Origin: JASLBX01 sp036374175
GTDB lineage: Bacteria > Actinomycetota > Actinomycetes > Jiangellales > Jiangellaceae
Assembly (NCBI GenBank): GCA_036374175.1
Contig: DASUUH010000047.1
Span: forward strand, 1-61,352
Direction: 5' to 3'
Length of the DNA: 61,352 nt
The translations under genes and the position numbers were made by a program. A model generated the notes under the pieces. It saw only the letters and a program-made list of their open reading frames with translations, had not been told where the DNA came from and did not search any database. Shown in pieces: positions 7,229 through 15,109 of the stretch. Each line of letters opens with the position of its first letter. Position 1 is the first letter of the stretch.

Positions 7229-9339
7229 AGGTCTCGATCGTCGGCGCCGGCCCGGCCGGGCTGTACCTGGGCATCCTGCTGAAGAAGGCGGACCCGGCGC
7301 ACGAGGTCGAGATCGTCGAGCGCAACGCGCCGGACGCAACGTTCGGCTGGGGTGTGGTGTTCTCGGGCGAGACGCTGGGCGCGCTGCGCGATGCCGACCT
7401 GCCGACCTACATCGAAATCACCGACACCTTCGCCCGCTGGGACACCGTCGACATCCGCTACCGGGGCCGGCTGCTGCGTTCGCGGGGCCACGCCTTCTCC
7501 GGGATCGCGCGCCGCCAGCTGCTGGCGATCCTGCAGCGGCGGTGCCAGGAGTTGGGCGTCAAGCTCGAGTTCGGCGTCGAGATCGACGATCCGGAGTCCG
7601 TCTCCGGCGACCTGGTCGTCGCGGCGGACGGGGCCAACAGTCTCTTCCGCCGCCACTACGCCGACAGGTTCGGCAGCACGGTCGAGCCGCAAGGGTGCAA
7701 GTACGTCTGGTTCGGCACCGAGCTGGTGCTCGATGCGTTCCGGTTCATCTTCACCGAAACCGAGCACGGCTTGTTCCAGGTACACAGCTATCCGTTCGAC
7801 GAAAGCACGAGCACGTTCATCGTCGAGTGCGCCGAGCCGGTCTGGCGCCGCGCCGGCCTGGACCAGATGAGCGAGAAGGAGAGCCTGGAGTTCTGCCAGC
7901 ACCTGTTCGCCGAGGATCTCGGGGTTCATCGGCTGCTGTCGAACAAGTCGATCTGGCTGGACTTCTTGCGGGTCAGCAACCGCACCTGGCACCACGGCAA
8001 CGTCGTGCTGCTGGGCGACGCCGCGCACACCGCACACTTCTCCATCGGGTCTGGTACGAAGCTGGCCATGGAGGACGCGATCGTGCTGGCCAACGCGTGC
8101 GTTCGGCACACAGACGTTCGCAAGGCGCTCGTCGACTACGAGCTCGAGCGCCAGCCGGCTGTCGAGCGCGTGCAGCGAGCCGCGGACGAGAGCGCCGGCC
8201 ACTTCGCGCGGGTTGTGCACTCGACGCATATGGCGCCGCAGCAGTTCGCGGCCAACCTGCTCACCCGCAGCGGGCGGATCAGCCATGCTGGGCTGGCCGT
8301 GCGCGATCCTGAGTTCACCCGCGCCCTGGACGCGTGGTTCGCGCGCGACTCGGGTGCTTCGCCGACCGCCCAGTTCGCTCCGCCGCCGTTGTTCGCGCCG
8401 CTTCGGCTCGGGAGTACCACGATCGGCAACCGCGTCGTCGTGGCCGGCCGCGGGACGGATCTGGCGGCCGCGGCTCGTACCGGCTCCGGTCTGGTGACGA
8501 CCGGCATGGTGGCCGTCAGCCCGGACGGTCGCATCTGGCCGGACAGTCCAGTGCTGACCGACGAGTCGTCTATTGCCGAGTGGCGATCGGCTGTCGCTGG
8601 CGCTCACGAGGCCGGAGCGCTCGCCATGATCCGCCTCGGGCACGCCGGTCGGCGCGGCGCCACCGAACCCCGGCATCGTGGTGTTGACGTCCCGCTTCGC
8701 GCCGGTGGCTGGCCGCTGATCTCCGCGTCGGCCATTCCGTACGGTCCGTACGCGCCGGCGCCGACGGCGATGGACGGCGATGACTTCAGCCGGGTGTTGG
8801 ACGCGTTTGCCAGCGCGGCGGGTCGGGCTGCCGAGGCCGGGTTCGACGCGCTCGAACTCGATGCCGCCCACGGCTACCTGCTGGCGAGCTTTGTGTCTGC
8901 GCTGGCCAACCGGCGCGACGACGAGTACGGCGGGTCGCTGGCGAACCGGCTGCGCTTCCCACTCGAGGTGCTGGCTGCCGTCCGCGACAGGTGGCCGGAC
9001 GACAAGCTGCTGGCCGTCCGGCTGTCCGTGGCCGACTGGGCCCGCGGTGGAGTCGACGCCGACGACGGCATCGAGGTCGCCCGCGCGATGGCGGCCGGGA
9101 GAGCGCAGCTCATCCACGTCGAGGCCGGGCAGACGGTCGCCGGCGGCATGCCCGAATACCGGCGGGGTTACCTGACGACGCTGTCGGATCGGGTGCGCAA
9201 CGAGGCCCGCGTGCCCACCCTGGTCGGGGGATACCTGACCACGCTCGACGAGGTGAACACTTCCGTCGTGACCGGCCGCGCCGACCTGTGCCTGCTCGAC
9301 CTCAGCCCGACCGACTCGGTCGAGGAGGTGGCAGTGTGA
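7225..9339 (+). CDS. bifunctional FAD monooxygenase / OYE-type reductase (anthraniloyl-CoA or salicylyl-CoA 5-hydroxylase family)
   Basis: A 704-aa two-domain fusion. Residues ~1-370 form a class-A flavoprotein monooxygenase with FAD motif VGAGPAGLYLG at ~5-15, GVVFSGETLGALRD, and the late GD motif LLGDAAHTAHFSIGSGTKLA. From ~385 follows an old-yellow-enzyme barrel (LFAPLRLGSTTIGNRVVVA; RLGHAGRRGAT; DAAHGYLLASFVSALANRR; DEYGGSLANRLRFPLE). The architecture matches 2-aminobenzoyl-CoA monooxygenase/reductase and salicylyl-CoA 5-hydroxylase/oxidoreductase. With kynA, kynU and an aryl-CoA ligase alongside, anthraniloyl-CoA is the likely substrate: hydroxylation then ring reduction gives a non-aromatic CoA ester. 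It appears slightly short compared with the relatives I know. Start and stop overlap neighbours by 4 nt and 3 nt. Confidence 0.88.
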   Translation: MKVSIVGAGPAGLYLGILLKKADPAHEVEIVERNAPDATFGWGVVFSGETLGALRDADLPTYIEITDTFARWDTVDIRYRGRLLRSRGHAFSGIARRQLLAILQRRCQELGVKLEFGVEIDDPESVSGDLVVAADGANSLFRRHYADRFGSTVEPQGCKYVWFGTELVLDAFRFIFTETEHGLFQVHSYPFDESTSTFIVECAEPVWRRAGLDQMSEKESLEFCQHLFAEDLGVHRLLSNKSIWLDFLRVSNRTWHHGNVVLLGDAAHTAHFSIGSGTKLAMEDAIVLANACVRHTDVRKALVDYELERQPAVERVQRAADESAGHFARVVHSTHMAPQQFAANLLTRSGRISHAGLAVRDPEFTRALDAWFARDSGASPTAQFAPPPLFAPLRLGSTTIGNRVVVAGRGTDLAAAARTGSGLVTTGMVAVSPDGRIWPDSPVLTDESSIAEWRSAVAGAHEAGALAMIRLGHAGRRGATEPRHRGVDVPLRAGGWPLISASAIPYGPYAPAPTAMDGDDFSRVLDAFASAAGRAAEAGFDALELDAAHGYLLASFVSALANRRDDEYGGSLANRLRFPLEVLAAVRDRWPDDKLLAVRLSVADWARGGVDADDGIEVARAMAAGRAQLIHVEAGQTVAGGMPEYRRGYLTTLSDRVRNEARVPTLVGGYLTTLDEVNTSVVTGRADLCLLDLSPTDSVEEVAV

Positions 9340-10106
9340 GCGGACCGCTGTACTTTGCCGAGCTGACCTCTCCTGCTGTGCACGAGCTGCGCAGCGAAGG
9401 CCCTCCCACCGTCCTACTGCTGCCGGTCGGGGCCACCGAGCCACACGGCCCGCACCTACCGCTGTCGACCGATTCGATCATCTCGGCCGGTGTGTGCGAG
9501 CGCGCGGCCGGCCGGCTTGCGGGTAACTACGGCGTGAGAACACTGATCCTGCCGGCACTGCCGTACGGCGTCACCCGGTACGGCGCCGCATTCGCCGGTG
9601 CGGTGTCCATTGCAGAAGCGACGCTCCACGCGCTGGTCACGGACATCTGCCGGACGCTGGCGGCCCAGGGCTTCCCCCGGGTGGTCATCGTGAACAACCA
9701 CTTCGAACCCGAGCATGTCGCCGTCCTCCGCCGCGCCGTAGAAGAGCTTCGCGAGGACGGCGCACCCGTGGCGCTGCTGGACGTGCTTCGCCGGCGCAAC
9801 GCCCAGCGGCTAACGGCCGAGTTCCAGGCGGGGGAGAGCCACGGCGGCAGCTACGAGACGTCCATGGTCCTGGCTGAGCGTTCCGACCTCGTTGACACGG
9901 AGTGGATGCGCGTTCTGCCGCACGTGCCGGTGAACATGGCGGCAGCGATCGCCGAAGGGCGGACTGACTTCGTCGCCATGGGTATGCCGGACGCCTACTG
10001 CGGGGCGCCGGCCGAGTCGACCGCTGAGGAGGGCGTCGCGACGCTCGAGACGCTCACCGACATGCTCGTCGAGCTCATCCGCGACGTCGCAACGTGGGAA
10101 AGGTGA
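9336..10106 (+). CDS. creatininase-family amidohydrolase, candidate N-formylkynurenine deformylase
   Basis: A 256-aa protein with the metal-site pattern of the creatininase superfamily: LLPVGATEPHGPHLPLSTDS near 30-50 (Glu and His ligands), LPALPYGVTRY, VVIVNNHFEPEHV near 112-124 (His in the usual NGHGGN position) and GESHGGSYETSMVL near 168 (HxGxxET motif). The superfamily includes creatininase, mycofactocin peptidase MftE and the formamide deformylase ArfB. A formamidase is needed between KynA and KynU, and no classical kynB lies in the cluster, so deformylation of N-formylkynurenine is a reasonable but unproven role. Translation is coupled to the preceding gene. Confidence 0.82.
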   Translation: MSGPLYFAELTSPAVHELRSEGPPTVLLLPVGATEPHGPHLPLSTDSIISAGVCERAAGRLAGNYGVRTLILPALPYGVTRYGAAFAGAVSIAEATLHALVTDICRTLAAQGFPRVVIVNNHFEPEHVAVLRRAVEELREDGAPVALLDVLRRRNAQRLTAEFQAGESHGGSYETSMVLAERSDLVDTEWMRVLPHVPVNMAAAIAEGRTDFVAMGMPDAYCGAPAESTAEEGVATLETLTDMLVELIRDVATWER

Positions 10107-10111
10107 GATCG

Positions 10112-11683
10112 GTGCTGACGTACGACGACCTGCCGCAGCCGCTGAACGTCGCCACCTGGTTCGTCGACCGCAACCTCGAGGAGGGACGCGGCGACCGGAC
10201 GGCCCTGATCGTCGGAAGCCGGCCGACCACCTACGCCGAGCTGGCCGGGCTGGTGAACCGCGCGGGCAACGTCCTTCGCGAGCTGGGCCTGCGGCAGGGC
10301 GAGCGGGTGCTGCTCGCGCTCAGCGATGGCGTGGAGTTCGTCGCAATCTGGTACGGCGCCCAGAAGATCGGCGCGGTCACCGCGGAGGTCTACACCTACC
10401 TGCAGCCGAAGGACTACGCCTATTTCCTCCGCTACACCGAGGCGCGCGTCGTGGTGGTCGATCAGGTGACGCTGGACCTGATCCGCCAGGCGGCGGCCGG
10501 GCTCGACGTGACCCTGTTGGTGGTCGGTGTGCCGGCGGACGAGTTGCGGCCCCGCGAGGTGTCGTTCGACGCGATGGTGGCGGCCGCGCCGGCCGAGTTG
10601 GACGCAGCGCCCACGACCCGCGACGACGTGACGATCTGGAAGTTCACCACGGGAAGCACCGGTGAGCCCAAAGCGTGCGTCCACCCGACACACAGCCCGG
10701 TGCTGAGCCACGAGTGGTACGCCCGCGGCGTGCTCGACATCGACCGGGACGACGTGGTGCTGCCGGTGCCGAAGCTGTTCTTCGGCTATGCCCGCGATCT
10801 AACGGCGCTGTACCCGTTCGGCGTCGGTGGCGCGGGCGTCGCTTTCCCGGAACGGACGACCGCCGACCGGATCTTCGAGCTGATCGTCCGGCACCGGCCG
10901 ACCATCCTGGTGAACGTCCCGACCATGATGAGCGCCATGGTGGCGCATCCGGCGGCGAGCGAGCAGGACCTGAGCTGCCTGCGCGTGTGCACGTCGGCCG
11001 GCGAGGCGCTGCCGGCCGGGCTGCACCGCAAGTGGATCGAGACGTTCGGCGTTGAGGTCGTCGACGGCATCGGCTCGTCGGAGGCGTATCACATCTACAT
11101 CTCGAACCGGCCCGGACGCGGCCGTCCCGGCACGCTGGGCGAGGTCGTGCCGGGGTACTCGGCACGGGTGGTCAACGACGCCGGCGAGCAGGTGCCCGAC
11201 GGCGAGATCGGCACGCTGGAGGTGACGGGCGCGACCGTGGCCCTGGAGTATCACGGCGCTCCGGAGAAGACGGCGCGGACGTTCCACGGCGACACGCTGC
11301 GCACCGAAGACCTGTTCGTCCGCGATCCGGACGGGTTCTTCTCGTATCGCGGACGCGCGGATGACTTGCTGAAGGTCGGGGGCATCTGGGTGGCACCGAG
11401 TGAGATCGAGCACTGCCTGATCGGGCATCCCGAGGTTGTCGAATGCGCGGTCGTCGGCCACCTGGACGAGGCCGGCCTGGTCCGGCCGCGGGCGTACGTC
11501 GTCGCCCGCCAGGACGGGGCGGCCGAGCTCGAGGCCGAGCTGCGCGACCATGTCCGTGCCGAGCTGGCGCCGTACAAAGTGCCACGTGACGTGCGGTTCG
11601 TGACAGAGCTGCCCAAGACCGCCAACGGCAAACTCGACCGCCGCGCGCTGCGCGTCATCGAGCAGGAAGGAGCGCCGACATGA
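10112..11683 (+). CDS. aryl-CoA ligase (2-aminobenzoate/benzoate-CoA ligase family)
   Basis: A 523-aa ANL-superfamily adenylating enzyme. It shows the P-loop core FTTGSTGEPKACVH near 176, the A5-type motif DGIGSSEAYHIYISN near 315, the A7/A8 region FSYRGRADDLLKVGGIWVAP near 410-430 (hinge), and the catalytic Lys motif LPKTANGKLDRR near 505. Benzoate-CoA ligase relatives share the FFGYARDL segment seen near 214. It should activate anthranilate with ATP and CoA. Alternative GTG starts at 10094 and 10103 are in frame; 10112 was chosen because GGGAAAGG ends 8 nt before it. Confidence 0.9.
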   Translation: MLTYDDLPQPLNVATWFVDRNLEEGRGDRTALIVGSRPTTYAELAGLVNRAGNVLRELGLRQGERVLLALSDGVEFVAIWYGAQKIGAVTAEVYTYLQPKDYAYFLRYTEARVVVVDQVTLDLIRQAAAGLDVTLLVVGVPADELRPREVSFDAMVAAAPAELDAAPTTRDDVTIWKFTTGSTGEPKACVHPTHSPVLSHEWYARGVLDIDRDDVVLPVPKLFFGYARDLTALYPFGVGGAGVAFPERTTADRIFELIVRHRPTILVNVPTMMSAMVAHPAASEQDLSCLRVCTSAGEALPAGLHRKWIETFGVEVVDGIGSSEAYHIYISNRPGRGRPGTLGEVVPGYSARVVNDAGEQVPDGEIGTLEVTGATVALEYHGAPEKTARTFHGDTLRTEDLFVRDPDGFFSYRGRADDLLKVGGIWVAPSEIEHCLIGHPEVVECAVVGHLDEAGLVRPRAYVVARQDGAAELEAELRDHVRAELAPYKVPRDVRFVTELPKTANGKLDRRALRVIEQEGAPT

Positions 11684-12507
11684 GCCCGTTCCGGGCGTCC
11701 CCCGGGTTCACCGACGAGTGGAAGCACTTCGACCTCGACATATCCGACGGCGTGGCCACCGTGACGTTCTCCCGTCCGGACAAGCTCAACGCGCTGACCT
11801 TCGACGTGTACGCCGATCTGCGCGATCTGCTGGCCGAGCTGCCGCACCGGGGCGACGCGCGGGTCGTCGTCCTGGCCGGGGAGGGACGGGGGTTCTGCTC
11901 CGGCGGCGACGTCGAAGAGATCATCGGCGAGCTGCAGCGAATGGACGCCGCCGGACTGCTGGAGTTCACCCGGATGACCGGTGCGGTCACCAAGGCACTG
12001 CGCGAGTGCCCGCTGCCGGTGATCGCCGCGGTAAATGGGGTGGCGGCCGGTGCCGGCTCGGTGCTCGCGCTGGCCAGCGACTTTCGGATGCTGGCCCGCT
12101 CGGCGAGCTTCGCGTTCCTGTTCACCAAGGTGGGCCTGGCCGGCGCGGACATGGGTTCGGCGTACCTGCTGCCCCGGCTGGTCGGGCTCGGGCGGGCGAC
12201 CGAGTTGCTCATGCTCGGCGACAAGCTCGACGCGGATCGGGCGCTGACGATCGGACTGGCCACCGACGTGGTCGATGACGACTCGCTGGCCGACACGGTG
12301 GGTGCGCTGGCCCGGCGGTTGGCCGACGGGCCGGCCTGGGCATATTCGACCACTAAGGTGCTGCTGACCCGTGAGCTCGACATGGATCTTGGCAGTGCGA
12401 TCGAGCTCGAGGCGATGACCCAGGCGCTGCTGATGAAGAGCGAGGACCACGCGGAGTTCTACGCCGCCTGGTCCGAGGGCCGCAAGCCGCGGTGGACCGG
12501 ACGATGA
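11680..12507 (+). CDS. enoyl-CoA hydratase/isomerase family protein
   Basis: A 275-aa crotonase-fold enzyme. The oxyanion-hole segment is GEGRGFCSGGDVEEI near 67-81 and AAVNGVAAGAGSVLALASDFRM near 117-138, followed by FTKVGLAGADMGSAYLLPRLVG. The active-site Glu of typical hydratases is not plainly present in the usual DxGxT context (ADMGSA instead), so it could be an isomerase or a ring-hydrolysing crotonase homologue acting on the dearomatised ring. Start ATG overlaps the ligase stop, with AAGGAG upstream. Confidence 0.9.
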   Translation: MSPFRASPGFTDEWKHFDLDISDGVATVTFSRPDKLNALTFDVYADLRDLLAELPHRGDARVVVLAGEGRGFCSGGDVEEIIGELQRMDAAGLLEFTRMTGAVTKALRECPLPVIAAVNGVAAGAGSVLALASDFRMLARSASFAFLFTKVGLAGADMGSAYLLPRLVGLGRATELLMLGDKLDADRALTIGLATDVVDDDSLADTVGALARRLADGPAWAYSTTKVLLTRELDMDLGSAIELEAMTQALLMKSEDHAEFYAAWSEGRKPRWTGR

Positions 12508-12917
12508 GCGAGCACCGGATCGTGACCGCGCCCGGCCTGGCACCTCCCAGCGGGTACGCCCACGCCGTCGTGGCCACCCCCGGCTGGACGGTCTACCTCG
12601 GTGGCCAGACCGCCCTCGGACCGGCCGGCAAGATCATCGGAACGACCATGGCCGAGCAATTCGACGTGGCAGCGGCCAACGTCGTGACGGCGTTGGCGGC
12701 AGCCGGGGGTCGGCCCCGGGATCTGGTCGCCCTGACGATCTACGTGACGGACATGGCGGCGTATCGTTCGTCGCTTGCCGAGCTCGGCGAGGTCTACCAA
12801 CGGCACTTCGGCAAGCGGTACGTGGCGTCGGCGTTGTTCGGCGTGACCGAGCTGTTCGACCAGGACGCCATGGTGGAGCTGGTCGGGGTGGCGGTCCTGC
12901 CCGAGGTGGCGGTATGA
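12504..12917 (+). CDS. Rid-family (RidA-like) protein lacking the usual catalytic arginine
   Basis: A 137-aa YjgF/YER057c/UK114-fold protein. It shows GWTVYLGGQTALGP (strand plus the conserved G-Q), AANVVTALAAAGGRPRDLV, IYVTDMAAY and a C-terminal DAMVELVGVAVLPE. True RidA hydrolyses enamine/imine intermediates using an Arg in a PARTT-like motif; here the aligned stretch is YVASALFGVTEL with no Arg, as in other Rid subgroups. In this cluster an imine/enamine step (loss of the anthranilate nitrogen) is plausible, but the missing residue argues for a different chemistry or a binding role. Both ends overlap neighbouring genes. Confidence 0.85.
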   Translation: MSEHRIVTAPGLAPPSGYAHAVVATPGWTVYLGGQTALGPAGKIIGTTMAEQFDVAAANVVTALAAAGGRPRDLVALTIYVTDMAAYRSSLAELGEVYQRHFGKRYVASALFGVTELFDQDAMVELVGVAVLPEVAV

Positions 12918-14056
12918 CCGACGTCCGGTACGCCTACCTCTCAGCGGACCAGCGCGGACTGCTGGATCAGGCGGAGAAGGTCGGCAAGCTGCTCGTCCCC
13001 ACCGCGGCCGTCGGCCGGCCCGGACGGCTCAACCGGCCGCTGTTCGCTGAGCTTGCCGAACACGGTCTGCTTGGTCTGCTGTTCGGGCCGGTCGACCGCG
13101 GCGGCCACATCCGGGCACTCGACCTGTGCCTGCTGCGTGAGGGGTTGGCGCGGTACTGCACCGAGGCTGAGACCGCACTGGCCGTGCAGGGCCTCGGCGC
13201 CTACCCCGTCCTGAGCGCCGGACGTCGCGAGGTGGTGGCGGCGTGGCTGCCGCGGCTGGCCTCCGGTGAAGCGGTGGCCGGGCTCGCGCTCACCGAGCCG
13301 GAGGCCGGATCGGACGCTGCGGCGCTGAGCCTAGAGGCGGTGCGGGACGGCGATGGGTACCGGCTGACCGGCGATAAGGTGTACATCTCGCACGCCCCGG
13401 ACGCCGATGTGTACTCGGTGTTCGCCCGCACGGGTGGTGGACCGCGGGCGAAGGGCATCACGGCGTTCGCCGTCCCGCGGGAATCCCCAGGTCTGACCGG
13501 TGAGCCACTCGATCTGCTGTCGCCGCATCCAATCGGCCGGCTGCGGTTCTCCGACGTGGCCGTCCCGGCGTCTCACGTGCTCGGCGAGGTGGACGGTGGC
13601 TGGGACGTCGCGATGCGCACGTTCGACCTGTTCCGGCCCAGTGTGGGCGCGTTCACGGTCGGCATGGCCCAGGCGGCGCTGGACGCAGCGGTGGCGTACG
13701 CGGGCGAACGGCAGGCGTTCGGGCGCACGCTGAGCGAGTTCCAGGGCGTCTCGCACCAGCTGGCCGACGTCGCGACCCGGTTGCAAGCAGCCCGGTTACT
13801 GGTACACAGTGCAGCGGCGGCGTACGACTCGGGAGCCGGGCAGATATCCCACCTGTCGGCCATGGCAAAGCTCTACGCGACCGAGACCGCCCAGGTGGCC
13901 GTCGACGTCGCCATCCAGGTCTGTGGTGCCCGGGCGCTCGAGCGCGGCCATATCCTCGAGCACCTTTACCGCGAGGTGCGCGCGCCGCGCATCTACGAGG
14001 GCGCGTCCGAGATCCAGCGCGAGATCATCGCCCGAAACCTGTTCGCTTCGCCTTGA
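12914..14056 (+). CDS. acyl-CoA dehydrogenase
   Basis: A 380-aa FAD flavoprotein. It shows the two ACAD signatures ALTEPEAGSDAAALSLEAV near 125 and, near the C-terminus, RIYEGASEIQREIIARNLF, where the catalytic Glu is in YEGAS. The middle segment GERQAFGRTLSEFQGVSHQLAD is typical. It closes the rightward operon, overlapping ridA-like by ATGA, and probably oxidises a CoA ester derived from the opened or reduced ring. Exact substrate unknown. Confidence 0.92.
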   Translation: MTDVRYAYLSADQRGLLDQAEKVGKLLVPTAAVGRPGRLNRPLFAELAEHGLLGLLFGPVDRGGHIRALDLCLLREGLARYCTEAETALAVQGLGAYPVLSAGRREVVAAWLPRLASGEAVAGLALTEPEAGSDAAALSLEAVRDGDGYRLTGDKVYISHAPDADVYSVFARTGGGPRAKGITAFAVPRESPGLTGEPLDLLSPHPIGRLRFSDVAVPASHVLGEVDGGWDVAMRTFDLFRPSVGAFTVGMAQAALDAAVAYAGERQAFGRTLSEFQGVSHQLADVATRLQAARLLVHSAAAAYDSGAGQISHLSAMAKLYATETAQVAVDVAIQVCGARALERGHILEHLYREVRAPRIYEGASEIQREIIARNLFASP

Positions 14057-14057
14057 A

Positions 14058-14978
14058 TCACGCCAGCTCGTCCTTGAAGCCCAGCCGCCACGTGGGGTAG
14101 CGCAGCGCCCAGCCGAGCTCACGCTTGGCCTTGGCATTGGAGAAGCCACGCCCCTCGGTCATCAGTCCCACCACGGCGTTTCCGGCCAGCGGCCGAGCCA
14201 GCCACGTGGGCAGCCGCATCGGCGGCTTCGCGCCGGCGCACTCGGCCAGGTAGGGCAGCCACTCACTGACCGGGGCGGGTTCGTCGTCGACGATGTTGAA
14301 CACGCCGGTCGCCTTCTGCTCGACGGCCAGGACGGTGGCGCTCGCCGCGTCGTCGACATGCACCCACGAGGTGTGGCCGGCGCCGCTCCCGACGATCGGG
14401 AACTGCCGCTTACGCACCGGCTCGACGAGGCTTTCGGTGGCGCCCGGTCCGTAGAGCCAACCGAACCGCAGCGCCGCGCCGCCGGCCTTGCCGACCACCT
14501 CTTCGGTGTGCCTGACCGCCGCCATCACCGGGTGTGCGACCGTCCCCTCCCACAGGTCCAGGGGTTCCTCCTCGGTCTTCACCCACCCGCCCCGGCGGAT
14601 TCCGTTCCAGCCGGCGTAGCTCTGCGCGACGAAGTTGGACACTCCGGCCGCCTCGGCTGCGGCCAGCAGGTGGTCCGTTCCCTCGGTGCGCAGCCGGTTC
14701 GTCGTGGCAAACCACCGGTTCATGTGTTTCATATCGGCCTTACCACTGATGGCGGTCATCTGGTGCACGATCGCCTCGGGCCGGGCCGCGGTGATCGCCT
14801 GTCGCACCGACGCCGCGTCCAGCCCGTCCATGACGACGGCCTCGGCGCCCAACCGCCGCAGTGTTCCCGCCTTGTCCGGCCCTGTCGTCGTAGCGATCAC
14901 GTGGTGTCCTCGAGCCACCAGCTGCGGTACCAGCCGCCGTCCCACGACCCCGGTCCCACCTGCCACGAACACTCGCAT
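14058..14978 (-). CDS. NAD-dependent epimerase/dehydratase family protein
   Basis: A 306-aa extended-SDR protein with the nucleotide motif VAGGTGVVGRRLVPQLV near residues 4-20, IVHQMTAIS near 69, an active-site-like SYAGWNG region near 118, and WVHVDDAASATVLAVE near 203 followed by GVFNIVDDEP. It is convergent with, and 1 bp from, the acyl-CoA dehydrogenase, so it is not part of that operon. ATG 14978 was chosen for GGAAAGG 8 nt upstream; a GTG at 14987 adds only three residues. Substrate unknown. Confidence 0.85.
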   Translation of the reverse strand: MRVFVAGGTGVVGRRLVPQLVARGHHVIATTTGPDKAGTLRRLGAEAVVMDGLDAASVRQAITAARPEAIVHQMTAISGKADMKHMNRWFATTNRLRTEGTDHLLAAAEAAGVSNFVAQSYAGWNGIRRGGWVKTEEEPLDLWEGTVAHPVMAAVRHTEEVVGKAGGAALRFGWLYGPGATESLVEPVRKRQFPIVGSGAGHTSWVHVDDAASATVLAVEQKATGVFNIVDDEPAPVSEWLPYLAECAGAKPPMRLPTWLARPLAGNAVVGLMTEGRGFSNAKAKRELGWALRYPTWRLGFKDELA

Positions 14979-15028
14979 GAAGATCACCTTTCCAGTCCTG
15001 AGTCCACTCTTCGGTCATAAGACGAGAG

Positions 15029-15041
15029 AGACAGCCTGTCT
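15029..15041. promoter_or_regulatory. palindrome AGACAG-C-CTGTCT, TetR-like operator candidate
   Basis: A perfect 13-bp palindrome, with 7 of 9 matching positions when each arm is extended to GAGAGACAG / CTGTCTGTG. It lies 51 bp upstream of the leftward epimerase start (14978) and 69 bp upstream of ffh (15110), close to a TTATGA -10-like sequence for the leftward gene (15020-15015). No regulator gene is adjacent. It may control the epimerase gene. Confidence 0.35.
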
Positions 15042-15109
15042 GTGACATAGGAGCGGTTAACCTTGGTAGGTCGTCCGCATGATCCCGACCACGAGGACCT
15101 GAACTCGCC

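Noticed and set aside
7054..9444. 796-codon open frame on the minus strand
   Set aside because: It is a mirror of the fused monooxygenase/reductase gene in GC-rich sequence: no recognisable domain, Arg/Gly/Pro/Val composition and no ribosome site, whereas the plus strand has clear family motifs.
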